From Zhongshania antarctica (lineage in GTDB: Bacteria > Pseudomonadota > Gammaproteobacteria > Pseudomonadales > Spongiibacteraceae), in the NCBI RefSeq assembly GCF_014202945.1, contig NZ_JACHHW010000007.1:1-64000 (forward strand): 64,000 bases of DNA. Direction: 5' to 3'. A model generated the notes under the pieces. The model saw only the letters and a program-made list of their open reading frames with translations. It was not told the origin of the DNA and ran no database searches. The translations under genes and the position numbers were made by a program. Shown here piece by piece: positions 15,858 to 24,854 of this stretch. The first letter of the stretch is position 1, and every line of letters begins with the position of its first letter.

Positions 15858-15886
15858 GCGCGGTGATTGCTCGCAATGCACCGCGC
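15858..15886 (-). terminator. Hairpin downstream of the antiporter
   Basis: Outer stem gcgcggtg/caccgcgc and inner stem attgc/gcaat with a 2-base loop, 11 bases after the antiporter stop. No long U-run follows. Confidence 0.5.
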
Positions 15887-15896
15887 TTGAACAGGT

Positions 15897-17759
15897 TTAT
15901 GCCGGTAGGGAAATCGGCTTCTCGACAGACTCGTCGTTTGGTTCTGGCGGCACAAAACTAATGACGGTATCGCCAGACTGCAGTTTGCGGGCTTTTTGGC
16001 TTAGCCATTCCAGTTTGCCGCTTTCGGGGATAATGGCAAGCCGCACGGCATCTTCAGGTAGCTTGGCCAAAAAGTCTTTCTCGGTGTAAGTCTCGGTAAT
16101 AATCGTTTTGCGGATACCCCAGCCACGAATCATTCGGGTCCACAGTTCGGCAAAAGAAATATTGGCGGAGAAGGCGGTAATGCCGCGTCGAGTTTCTGAC
16201 ACCACGCGATTGTGGCGTTCATAGCCGCTGTCGTAGGGCTGAAACACGCGGTGGCGGCCAAGGTGGGGAGCAAAGTGGTTACATACCATTGAGTTGTAAT
16301 GGTTGTTGCCTGTTGCGGCCAGCACGGTGTAAATATTGTCTAGGGCCATGGCTTCCTCGGCCAAGTCAGACAGCACCTCACCAAACCACGTGTCTATTCC
16401 CTGCTGGCGGGCAGATTGCAGTCGCCCCCATTCCGTATCGGCAATAACCACATCTTGGTTGATTTTTTTCAGGGCGCTAGCCAGTTCAACGGTCCACGGT
16501 GAGGCGCCAACGATGAGAATTCGGCCTTTGCCAGCCGATCCCAGTTTTAATAATTTGGTTAGGGGGCCAAGGGAAAAACCGTGGGCGATGATAGTGGTGA
16601 AAATTAGCATAAATACCGCGGGTACCAAATACTCAGCGTCGCTGAATCCGGCGTCAATGAGTGCTGGGGCAAAAGCGCCAGCGGACGCAGCTGCGACAAC
16701 CCCACGCGGGGCGATCCATCCCATTAGCACGCGATCCTGCCAGCTACAGTCGGTGCGGATGGTGGCAAGAAAGACGGCGAGGGGACGAACCACAAAAACA
16801 AAGCCAAGCACCATGGCAATCAACGGCCAGTGAATGGCGCGTATCGACTCCATAGTGAGTGACGCGGTAAGCACCACAAACAAAAACGACACCAATATGA
16901 TGGTGATGTACTCTTTGAATCGACGCATTTCGTCCAAGCTGCGCAAACGCATATTGCCCATTACCACGCCCATTAGGGTGGTCGCGAGCAATCCAGACTC
17001 ATGTTGGGCAAGGTCGGAAAGGGCGTATACCGCGAGAACCGCCGCAATAACTGATGGCGCTTTTAGGTATTCAGGAATCCAGCCTTGTCGAAAGCTATAG
17101 CCCAAGCCGTAGGCAACACCGCCCCCGAGTACCGCGGAAACGCCGAGCGCTAAGGCGAGGCTGGCAATAACGGACTGTATGGCAGGGCCTTCGCCGGAAT
17201 AAAGCAAGTATTGATAAACCAGTACCGCCAATAACACCCCAATAGGATCGTTTATGATGCCCTCCCATTTTAAATAGGAGGCCGTACGGCGGTTGAGTTT
17301 GGCGTGTTTAAGCAGCGGCATAATGACCGTTGGCCCGGTAACCACCAAAATGGCGCCGAGTAGGGCTGACACGGCCCAGCTTAATCCGCCAACCCAGTGC
17401 GCCATCGCGATACCAATGCCCCATGCTAGGATTACGCCGATTGATGTTAGGCGCCGCGTTACTTGCGCTGTTTCGCGCAATTCATGGAACTGAAGATTGA
17501 GTCCGCCCTCGAAGAGAATGATGGCTACAAATAATGAGGTTACCGCGGTGAGCCCGGTGCCAAACTCAACGGCGGGGTTAATCCAGCCGCTTATTGGTCC
17601 GAGTATTAAGCCGCAGGCCGCGAGAAGTACAATCGCCGGTAGGCGAAACCGCCATGCCAGCCACTGACAAATGATGCCAGCGACTAAAATACTTACTAAA
17701 GCTATGGTCATTGTTAAACGGTTTCCCTTGCTAATTATTTGCGGAGCTGAAGATGTCAT
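15897..17759 (-). CDS. CPA-type cation/proton antiporter with TrkA-N domain
   Basis: This 620-residue protein starts with about 12 membrane segments of the Na+/H+ exchanger type, beginning MTIALVSILVAGIICQWLA. Helix-rich motifs include LFEGGLNLQFHELR and LKWEGIINDPIGVLLA, where the ND pair is the NhaP/CPA1 ion-binding signature. After about residue 405 a TrkA-N Rossmann domain begins (KGRILIVGASPWTVELA), followed by a TrkA-C-like end. Such fusions exchange Na+ or K+ for H+ under nucleotide or redox control. AGGG precedes the ATG. It is divergent from the next lipoprotein gene. Confidence 0.85.
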   Translation of the reverse strand: MTSSAPQIISKGNRLTMTIALVSILVAGIICQWLAWRFRLPAIVLLAACGLILGPISGWINPAVEFGTGLTAVTSLFVAIILFEGGLNLQFHELRETAQVTRRLTSIGVILAWGIGIAMAHWVGGLSWAVSALLGAILVVTGPTVIMPLLKHAKLNRRTASYLKWEGIINDPIGVLLAVLVYQYLLYSGEGPAIQSVIASLALALGVSAVLGGGVAYGLGYSFRQGWIPEYLKAPSVIAAVLAVYALSDLAQHESGLLATTLMGVVMGNMRLRSLDEMRRFKEYITIILVSFLFVVLTASLTMESIRAIHWPLIAMVLGFVFVVRPLAVFLATIRTDCSWQDRVLMGWIAPRGVVAAASAGAFAPALIDAGFSDAEYLVPAVFMLIFTTIIAHGFSLGPLTKLLKLGSAGKGRILIVGASPWTVELASALKKINQDVVIADTEWGRLQSARQQGIDTWFGEVLSDLAEEAMALDNIYTVLAATGNNHYNSMVCNHFAPHLGRHRVFQPYDSGYERHNRVVSETRRGITAFSANISFAELWTRMIRGWGIRKTIITETYTEKDFLAKLPEDAVRLAIIPESGKLEWLSQKARKLQSGDTVISFVPPEPNDESVEKPISLPA

Positions 17760-17877
17760 GGTCAGCCCTGTAAAGTAAAGCTGGGAACTGGGTCAAATCA
17801 AATTAAACTGCTTGGGTTATGATTGTTTTCCGCGCAAACTTGCGCTTTTAGGGATCATTAGGGGTATGGGGAAGTGA

Positions 17878-19515
17878 ATGTTTAAGCAATTCAGCGGCAT
17901 CATTTGGGGATGTTTGCTTGTGCTCGGACTAAGCGCCTGCGCGCATCATGCCGAACAGCGCCGTTTTAGTGCCGAAGGCCAACCCTCACCGGTTTTTAGT
18001 GGTGAATATCGCGGTGGCTTATTTAGGCAAGGTACGGTGACCTACGGCGATAAGCTTAATACAGTATTTAGTGGGAAATTTAACGAGGCGGGCTTTCCGC
18101 TGCGGGGCGAGCTCCGGCAGTCCTACCAAGATGCCCAAGGAGGGCGGCTGCAGCTGCTACTAACGGGCGACTTTAGTTTAGACCCGGAAGAGAATGAACT
18201 CGGGTTTGCCGGTGGTTTCGTCATACTTGATGCCGAGCAGCGTATATTGGCAAGCGCTGAGGTCAGTCATTGGGCGGCCGCTTATGGCGAGCTTCATCCC
18301 TTTCAGGCGCCGCAACGTATGACGATGGCGGGCGAAAACACCTATACCCAATATCGTCGGGATATTAGTCCTGCTGGGGCAGGCCATGCTTTTGTGAAGA
18401 TTCGTCGCCCTTTATCCGGCCCGTTTGAAGTTGATCTTCGCTATCAAGCTGGAGTGCCTAGGGGCATAGTGAAAATATCGACGACCAGCAGCGAGGGCAA
18501 GCAGTATGTTGTTGAGCGCCAGTATTTTAATTTTCAAATAGCAGGGGAGCCGGTTCATTATTTTTATTACGAGCCGGGTAGTTTTACCGAGGCCGATATC
18601 TTGGGTGACTGCAAAATAATGCCTAATTTAACGGCGCCGCAAGCACTGTTGAGCGTCTATGCCTACGATTGTGACAAAGCGGTATTTTATGCCCTGAGCG
18701 AGGATTTTCCGGCGTCGGTATTGGCGATTGCCGCCGCAGACTTAGATAATAGTGGCGCCTTTCATCGCTTCACCCTTTATCACCACGGCGTGGTTAGTCA
18801 AATCGAGATTAGTGTCGATGCCCTGTACGAGGGCCAGTGGCTGCGGCACGGTGATGTAAGGCAACTGCATTATGGTGATCTGCGGTTTTATGCGCGCTAC
18901 CTGCTTGGCACACCGATTGGTATTGGTATTCAGGTTGATGATGAGGGGCCAAAATACAGGCGTTTTGGCCAGTCGGGGGCTGAGGCTGAGATGCTCCCGA
19001 GCGCAGAGCTTTATGACCGCATCAACGGTCGCTATGAATGGCAAGTGACACGCTTGAATAAGCATTTTTCGGCAGTTTTGGGCAGCAGTATTGTGTCGGC
19101 AGACGCACTTGCGACGCTAAAAGAGGCGTTGTTAGCAGATTTAAGTGAAAACAAGGCAATAGCCCAGGATGGCCAAGTGCCAGGTTTGAGCGAGTTATGG
19201 CAGAGCTGGCAGCGCCAAAGTCGGGCGCGGATTATCACGTGGCAGCGCCATAGTACTGGGGAGCAGGAGAAAACGCCGGCGTCGATGCAGTTAAAATTGA
19301 AAGCAGACATCGATAAATGGTTGGCGCAAAGCCAAAAACTGCTCCTAGGCGAGGCTGAGCGGCGCTGTGAGCTTAATAGTCAGAGTTTTAATAGTGATGT
19401 TTGGCAGTGCGAGAATCGGCCTGATGCTCGCCTAGCTGAAGTCTGCGTAAACTATTTAAGTAAATCCGCCTGCGCCAAGATGGCAGGGGAGTTTGCGGCG
19501 AGCGCGGCGCAGTAG
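17878..19515 (+). CDS. Lipoprotein of unknown function
   Basis: This 545-residue protein has a type II signal peptide with lipobox LSAC at about residue 21, so it is anchored to a membrane facing the periplasm or surface. The next 150 residues contain repeated short beta segments (GEYRGGLFRQGTVTYGD, SGKFNEAGFPLRGEL, LTGDFSLDPEENELGF) that recall MORN-like hairpins. The C-terminal third is more helical, and its final residues include several Cys (RRCELN, VWQCEN, VCVNY, ACAKM) that could form disulfides. I do not recognise the family. GGGGAAG precedes the ATG. Confidence 0.6.
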   Translation: MFKQFSGIIWGCLLVLGLSACAHHAEQRRFSAEGQPSPVFSGEYRGGLFRQGTVTYGDKLNTVFSGKFNEAGFPLRGELRQSYQDAQGGRLQLLLTGDFSLDPEENELGFAGGFVILDAEQRILASAEVSHWAAAYGELHPFQAPQRMTMAGENTYTQYRRDISPAGAGHAFVKIRRPLSGPFEVDLRYQAGVPRGIVKISTTSSEGKQYVVERQYFNFQIAGEPVHYFYYEPGSFTEADILGDCKIMPNLTAPQALLSVYAYDCDKAVFYALSEDFPASVLAIAAADLDNSGAFHRFTLYHHGVVSQIEISVDALYEGQWLRHGDVRQLHYGDLRFYARYLLGTPIGIGIQVDDEGPKYRRFGQSGAEAEMLPSAELYDRINGRYEWQVTRLNKHFSAVLGSSIVSADALATLKEALLADLSENKAIAQDGQVPGLSELWQSWQRQSRARIITWQRHSTGEQEKTPASMQLKLKADIDKWLAQSQKLLLGEAERRCELNSQSFNSDVWQCENRPDARLAEVCVNYLSKSACAKMAGEFAASAAQ

Positions 19516-19635
19516 CCGGTGATAGTGCTGGGCACAAATTTGCCAATAATTTTGTGTTCTTGGTTTTTCCCTTGTCATAAAGCACTACAATGACGGCGAA
19601 CATTTTCTTTTATCGTTACACAGGCAATGCGATAC

Positions 19636-20574
19636 ATGTGGTTTAAAAATCTTCTTATATACCGTTTTACCAAGCCATTTACCCTCACCGCAGATGAGGT
19701 GGATCAAAAATTAGGCGAAATGGCCTTTTCACCCTGTAATAGTCAAGATCCTTCTAGTTACGGCTGGACCATGCCGCTGGGCAGTCAGGGTAGCCAATAT
19801 GTGCACAGTGCCAACGGCTATATTATGGTCTGCGCCAAAAAGCAGGAAAAAATTCTCCCCGCGGCGGTCATTAATGAAGTGTTGGCTGACAAGCTAGAAG
19901 AAATTAAATCTCAGGAAGACCGCAGGCCCGGACGCAAAGAGCGCACAGACCTAAAAGAAGAAATTATTTTTTCTCTGCTGCCCCGCGCATTTACACGCTC
20001 GAATCGTGTGTTTGCCTATATTGCGCCCCAAGAGGGTTTGTTGATTGTGGATGCGGGCTCGCACAATAAGGCTGAAGAGTTAATGGTTTTATTGCGCGAA
20101 TCGCTGGGCAGTCTGCCGGTTATTCCGATTAAGGCAAAAAATGTTGCTCAGCACGCCATGACCGAGTGGTTGACCAATGGCAGCGCACCCAAGGGCTTTG
20201 AGCTGGGTGGCGAATGTGAATTACGCGACAAGGCCGACGACAGCGCAGTGATTCGTTGTAAAAATCAAAACCTTTGCTCCACCGAGATTAATAATCACAT
20301 TCAAGCGGGTATGTTCGTCAATAAATTGGCCTTGCATTGGGTAGGTGATATCGATTTTATTGTAGACGACCAGTTGACGATCAAGCGTTTGAGCTTTGGC
20401 GACCTTGTCCAAGAAAAGCTAGGCGAAACCAATGCCGATAGCGCCGCCGAACAGTTCGATGTGGATTTCAACATCATGACTGGCGAATTTGCTAAATTCA
20501 TTCCGGCGGTATTAGAAGCCTTTGGTGGTGAAGATACCGCCGAGCAAGATCCAGTCATCTCCAGCGCGGCTTAA
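19636..20574 (+). CDS. rdgC: Recombination-associated protein RdgC
   Basis: This 312-residue protein starts MWFKNLLIYRFTKPF, the conserved RdgC beginning, and carries SYGWTMPLG and RVFAYIAPQEGLLIVDAG. RdgC forms a ring-shaped dimer around double-stranded DNA and restrains RecA. Length is as in the family (about 300). I chose ATG 19636 because homologs start at MWFKN; the ATG nine bases earlier has its purine-rich site too close. It is monocistronic. Confidence 0.95.
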   Translation: MWFKNLLIYRFTKPFTLTADEVDQKLGEMAFSPCNSQDPSSYGWTMPLGSQGSQYVHSANGYIMVCAKKQEKILPAAVINEVLADKLEEIKSQEDRRPGRKERTDLKEEIIFSLLPRAFTRSNRVFAYIAPQEGLLIVDAGSHNKAEELMVLLRESLGSLPVIPIKAKNVAQHAMTEWLTNGSAPKGFELGGECELRDKADDSAVIRCKNQNLCSTEINNHIQAGMFVNKLALHWVGDIDFIVDDQLTIKRLSFGDLVQEKLGETNADSAAEQFDVDFNIMTGEFAKFIPAVLEAFGGEDTAEQDPVISSAA

Positions 20575-20820
20575 TTTCTGCACGCTATCCTATAGTTCCA
20601 GCCTTTACCCTGCGAATTTTCCCCACGAGCTCACGCTTATGGGGTTTCGCAGCGGCAGTGTAAGAAAATGTCATGTTTTTTGTTCTGAAGTGACATGTCG
20701 CCTCGATCAGCTATGGCACAGAATATGGCCAATTTCGAATTCTGGGTTCGATCTCACTGTTTTGGTGTGCTTGGGCCTAGGGGTTTTGAGAGTTCATTTA
20801 ATAATATTGGGAGTGAGATA

Positions 20821-21594
20821 ATGGATATTACTGGCAAAATTGCAGTGGTTACTGGTGGTGCATCTGGTCTAGGTGAGGCCACTGTGCGGGCCTACGTCGC
20901 TAAAGGTGGCAAGGTTGCTATTTTTGATATGAACGCCGACCGCGGCAATGCCATTGTTGCTGAGTTGGGTGCCGACAATGTCAGTTTTCATAACGTCAAT
21001 GTTTCTGACGAAGAGTCAGTGAGCACTGCCATTGCAGAAGTAATGGCGAAGTTTGGTGCCATTCATATTTGTAATAACTATGCCGGTATTGGCAACGCAG
21101 TAAAAACGCTGGGTAAAAACGGCCCGTTCCCATTAGATGCCTATAAGCACGTAATTAACGTGAACTTAATCGGTACCTTCAACGTTGCCCGTTTAGCGGC
21201 TGAGCAAATGGCCAAAAACGAAGCCTACGACGGCGCGAATGCCCGTGGGGTAATTATCAATACTGCCTCAGTAGCGGCTTACGAAGGTCAAGTCGGTCAG
21301 TTGGCTTACAGCGCATCTAAAGGTGGCGTGGTCGCTATGACCTTGCCAATGGCGCGTGATTTAGCGTCTTACGGTATTCGCGTTAACACTATTGTACCGG
21401 GCTTGATTCACACGCCGCTGTTCGAAACCCTACCTGAAGAAGCCTATAAGTCTTTAGAAAACAGTGTGGTAAACCCGCGTCGTCTTGGTCGTCCGGAAGA
21501 AATCGCGCACCTCTCAGTCATGATTGCTGAGAACGAATATATGAATGGCGAATGTATTCGTTTGGATGGCGCAATACGCATGCAGCCGCGTTAA
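20821..21594 (+). CDS. SDR-family oxidoreductase (3-hydroxyacyl-CoA dehydrogenase-like)
   Basis: This 257-residue short-chain dehydrogenase has TGGASGLGEA (nucleotide binding), NNYAGIGN, the active-site Ser in INTASVAAYEG, and YSASKGG (Tyr-x-x-x-Lys). An acidic residue after the second strand (AIFDMNADRG) indicates NAD preference. It resembles type-2 3-hydroxyacyl-CoA dehydrogenases. The genes that follow (two crotonases, a thiolase) support a beta-oxidation role. The start is ATG 20821 after gggagtgag; an upstream in-frame extension from 20695 is non-coding. Confidence 0.85.
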   Translation: MDITGKIAVVTGGASGLGEATVRAYVAKGGKVAIFDMNADRGNAIVAELGADNVSFHNVNVSDEESVSTAIAEVMAKFGAIHICNNYAGIGNAVKTLGKNGPFPLDAYKHVINVNLIGTFNVARLAAEQMAKNEAYDGANARGVIINTASVAAYEGQVGQLAYSASKGGVVAMTLPMARDLASYGIRVNTIVPGLIHTPLFETLPEEAYKSLENSVVNPRRLGRPEEIAHLSVMIAENEYMNGECIRLDGAIRMQPR

Positions 21595-21669
21595 TTATTG
21601 GTCTGCAAACTTGGCCCTGCGTCCTGCAGGGCTGAACGATGTACCTCATAATAAAAGTAGAGGCGAGCG

Positions 21670-22452
21670 ATGAACGTAAATTCCACGGTTGAAATGACCA
21701 TCAATGGTCATGTTGCCACTATTTGCTTAAATCGACCCGATTCCCTGAATGCCTTCAATCGTGAGATGCGCGCAGAATTACTTGCATGTTTTACGCAAGT
21801 GTCAGCAATGTCTGACATCCGCGTTGTGGTGCTTGGGGCTAATGGGCGCGGTTTCTCGTCTGGCGCTGATTTGACGCAAGGTCCGCTGGATGGCCAAAGT
21901 GTCGAACGCCAGTTGCTCGATGAGTACGGCCCCATTTTGCGCTTGATTGAAACCATGGATCAAACCGTGATCGCGGCGATTCCTGGCGTTATGGCCGGTA
22001 TTGGCGCCGCCTTTGCCATGCACTGCGATTTATCGGTAATGGCGAATAACGCCAGTATGGTGATGGCCTTTACCAATGTAGCGCTGGTGCCGGATGGTGG
22101 GGCGACATGGAATTTACTGCGGCGTTTGGGCTATCAGCGTGCTTTTCAGCTTATAGCCGAGGGCGGCAGGCTCGATGCGGCAAGTTGTTTGGAGCTGGGT
22201 TTGGTCACTAAGCTCGCTGATGCGGGTGAGGTTTTAGCAACCGCTCAGGCCTGGGCTGAAGCATTAGCCCAGCGTGCGCCAATAGCGCTGCGCGAAGCAA
22301 AAACCTTGCTTCGCAATGCCGGTACACAGTCCTTTAGTGAAACCATGGCCGCCGAGGCGAAAGCTCAGAATCAGTGCTTTGCTAGCGAAGACGCGGCCGA
22401 GGCAATTGCGGCATTTATGGCGAAGCGCAGCCCAGTTTTTAACGGCCGCTAA
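21670..22452 (+). CDS. Enoyl-CoA hydratase/isomerase family protein (PaaG-like)
   Basis: This 260-residue crotonase has the oxyanion-hole segments GRGFSSGADL and PGVMAGIGAAFAM. In place of the usual PEI/PEV glutamate it has FTNVALVPDGGATW, where the Asp before GG corresponds to the catalytic residue of PaaG-type isomerases. It is therefore more likely an enoyl-CoA isomerase or related lyase than a simple hydratase. AGGCGAGCG lies before the ATG. It is part of the SDR-crotonase-crotonase-thiolase cluster. Confidence 0.8.
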   Translation: MNVNSTVEMTINGHVATICLNRPDSLNAFNREMRAELLACFTQVSAMSDIRVVVLGANGRGFSSGADLTQGPLDGQSVERQLLDEYGPILRLIETMDQTVIAAIPGVMAGIGAAFAMHCDLSVMANNASMVMAFTNVALVPDGGATWNLLRRLGYQRAFQLIAEGGRLDAASCLELGLVTKLADAGEVLATAQAWAEALAQRAPIALREAKTLLRNAGTQSFSETMAAEAKAQNQCFASEDAAEAIAAFMAKRSPVFNGR

Positions 22453-22507
22453 TGTTCGATTTTGGCTGATAGTAAGTATTTTAATAATTGATTAGGAGAA
22501 TTTGCAA

Positions 22508-23272
22508 ATGAGCGATGAAGTATTGGTAAGTGTTGAAGACGGCGTGATGCTTATAACTTTAAACCGTCCAAAGGCAAAGAACTCGGTGAATTTGGCTGTT
22601 GCAAAAGGCGTAGCTGCAGCAATGGACGAACTTGACAGCAATGACAGCATTCGCTGCGCTATTATTACTGGCGCAGATAATACCTTTTGCGCGGGTATGG
22701 ATTTAAAAGCGTTTGTCACTGGCGAGATGCCAGTGATTCCAGGGCGTGGTTTTGCTGGCTTGGTTGAAGCTCCCCCGAAAAAGCCGTTGATTGCTGCTGT
22801 CGAAGGCTATGCCTTAGCTGGTGGATTTGAAATCGCGATCACCTGTGATTTGGTTGTGGCGGCAAACAATGCCAAATTTGGTATTCCGGAAGTTAAGCGT
22901 GGTTTGGTTGCAGCAGCTGGCGGCTTAATGCGCCTGCCTCGTCAAATTCCCTCGCGTATTGCTAAAGAAATGGCGCTGACCGGAGAATTTATTGATGCAG
23001 CTCGTGGCTACGAGCTTGGTTTGATAAATAAAGTGGTAGAGCCCGGCTGCGCACTTGATGGTGCAAAAGCCATGGCTAAACTGATCGCCGCGAACGGTCC
23101 GTTGGCCGTCATTAAGAGTAAGCAGGTTATCGATGAGTCCCAAGACTGGACTAACGATAATATGTACACCAAGCAAACCGAAGTGGCTACTGTGGTATTT
23201 ACCAGCCACGATGCAATAGAAGGTGCAACGGCCTTTGCCGAAAAACGTGCGCCTAATTGGCAGGGTAAGTAA
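22508..23272 (+). CDS. Enoyl-CoA hydratase
   Basis: This 254-residue crotonase has NTFCAGMDLKAF and EGYALAGGFEIAI (oxyanion hole), then FGIPEVKRGLVAAAGGL with a Glu in the canonical position of active hydratases. The start is ATG 22508 with AGGAG nine bases upstream; an upstream TTG at 22502 is rejected. It probably hydrates the enoyl-CoA made in the pathway served by the neighbouring genes. Confidence 0.85.
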   Translation: MSDEVLVSVEDGVMLITLNRPKAKNSVNLAVAKGVAAAMDELDSNDSIRCAIITGADNTFCAGMDLKAFVTGEMPVIPGRGFAGLVEAPPKKPLIAAVEGYALAGGFEIAITCDLVVAANNAKFGIPEVKRGLVAAAGGLMRLPRQIPSRIAKEMALTGEFIDAARGYELGLINKVVEPGCALDGAKAMAKLIAANGPLAVIKSKQVIDESQDWTNDNMYTKQTEVATVVFTSHDAIEGATAFAEKRAPNWQGK

Positions 23273-23346
23273 GGTTTCTCTAGCCAGCAAATCCAAAAAT
23301 AACATGGCGAGGATTTGCGTTCTCGCCTATAACGAGAGTTTTGAAT

Positions 23347-24588
23347 ATGAGCGAAGCATGGGTTATAGATGCCTGCCGCACCCCGCGCGGTATTGGTAAA
23401 GTAGGTAAGGGCGCATTGGCGGGCATTCACCCCCAGCAGTTGGGCGCGACAGTTTTAAAAGCGATTGCCGAGCGCAATAATTTAAACACCGCTGATGTCG
23501 ATGACATTATTTGGGGTACCAGTGCCCAGCGCGGCACCCAAGGCGGCGATTTAGGTCGTATGGCGGCACTCGATGCAGGCTACGATATTCGTTCCAGCGC
23601 GGTAACCCTAGACCGCTTCTGTGGTTCAGGTATTACGGTAGTCAGCATAGCTGCCGCTAGTATCATGTCTGGTATGGAAGACGTGGTGATTGCCGGTGGC
23701 ACTGAAATGATGTCGACCTACGCAGAAAATAGTAAAGGCATGTCGCCGTTTATGGATTCCGGCAATACGCGTTTACGCGACAGCCACCCTCAGCCCCATC
23801 AGGGCGTGTGTGCGGATGCGATTGCGACGCTTGAAGGCATTAGCCGTGAAGCCCTTGATCAATTGGCGGTGACCAGTCAACAGCGCGCCGCCCACGCTAT
23901 CGCAAACGGCCACTTCGATAAAAGTTTGGTGCCGGTTTACCATGAAGATGGCACTTTGGCCTTAGACAAAGAAGAGTTTCCGCGTCCAAGTACTACCTTG
24001 GAAGGTTTGTCTCAGTTGAAGCCGGCATTCCCGGACTTGGCGAATTACCCATTAAATGAAGAAGGTACGACCTACGCGAGTTTGGTTGCTAAGGTGTATC
24101 CAGACCTCACAATTAGCCACGTTCACCACGGTGGTAACTCTTCAGGTGTGGTTGACGGCGCAGCGGCTCTATTGCTGACCTCGCCAGAATACGCTAAAGC
24201 CCACGGTTTAAAGCCTCGCGCTAAAATCGTCGCCATGGCCAATATGGGAGACTCGCCAACCTTAATGCTTAACGCACCGGTGCCAGCAACCCTGAAAGTA
24301 CTGAAAAAAGCTGGCTTAACCATCGACGATATCGACTTGTTTGAAATCAACGAAGCCTTTGCCGTCGTTGCCGAGAAGTATATTCGCGATCTGAAGCTGG
24401 ATCGCGATAAGGTCAACGTCAACGGCGGCGCAATGGCTTTGGGTCACCCCATTGGTGCAACGGGCGCGATTTTGATCGGCACATTGCTGGACGAATTAGA
24501 GCGTCGTGGCCTTAAACGTGGTCTAGTTACCATGTGCGCGGCCGGTGGTATGGCGCCAGCGATTATCATTGAGCGTATTGAAGGCTAA
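23347..24588 (+). CDS. Acetyl-CoA acyltransferase (thiolase)
   Basis: This 413-residue thiolase has the acyl-accepting Cys in VTLDRFCGSGITVV at about residue 90, NEAFAVVAE, GGAMALGHPIGATGA with the catalytic His, and a late Cys in VTMCAAGGMAPA. It cleaves 3-ketoacyl-CoA to acetyl-CoA and a shorter acyl-CoA, finishing the cluster. The start is ATG 23347 (MSEAWV), two codons into the open frame. A strong terminator follows, which marks the cluster's end. Confidence 0.92.
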   Translation: MSEAWVIDACRTPRGIGKVGKGALAGIHPQQLGATVLKAIAERNNLNTADVDDIIWGTSAQRGTQGGDLGRMAALDAGYDIRSSAVTLDRFCGSGITVVSIAAASIMSGMEDVVIAGGTEMMSTYAENSKGMSPFMDSGNTRLRDSHPQPHQGVCADAIATLEGISREALDQLAVTSQQRAAHAIANGHFDKSLVPVYHEDGTLALDKEEFPRPSTTLEGLSQLKPAFPDLANYPLNEEGTTYASLVAKVYPDLTISHVHHGGNSSGVVDGAAALLLTSPEYAKAHGLKPRAKIVAMANMGDSPTLMLNAPVPATLKVLKKAGLTIDDIDLFEINEAFAVVAEKYIRDLKLDRDKVNVNGGAMALGHPIGATGAILIGTLLDELERRGLKRGLVTMCAAGGMAPAIIIERIEG

Positions 24589-24619
24589 ATTTACGCGATT
24601 TGAATTTTTTGTGTTTAGA

Positions 24620-24642
24620 GGCCGCAGATGCGGCCTTTTTTT
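24620..24642 (+). terminator. Intrinsic terminator after the thiolase
   Basis: ggccgc-agat-gcggcc stem-loop followed by seven T residues, 31 bases after the stop. Confidence 0.9.
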
Positions 24643-24854
24643 GTTTTTTGTCCCGCCAGAAAGCGATATTGCCGTGTTAAAACCACATTGCGCGAGAATA
24701 AAACTCCCTGAATCCCCCCAGACCATAGCCTTAGCGCCCCAGCTTGACTAAAATGCACTCCTTTCGGCTTGGAATTTAACAGTTTCCGTGCCAGTCCCAG
24801 TATTGTCGGGCTTCCAGCGCCCGAGATATTGCCTGATGTTTTAAAGGAGCAATA

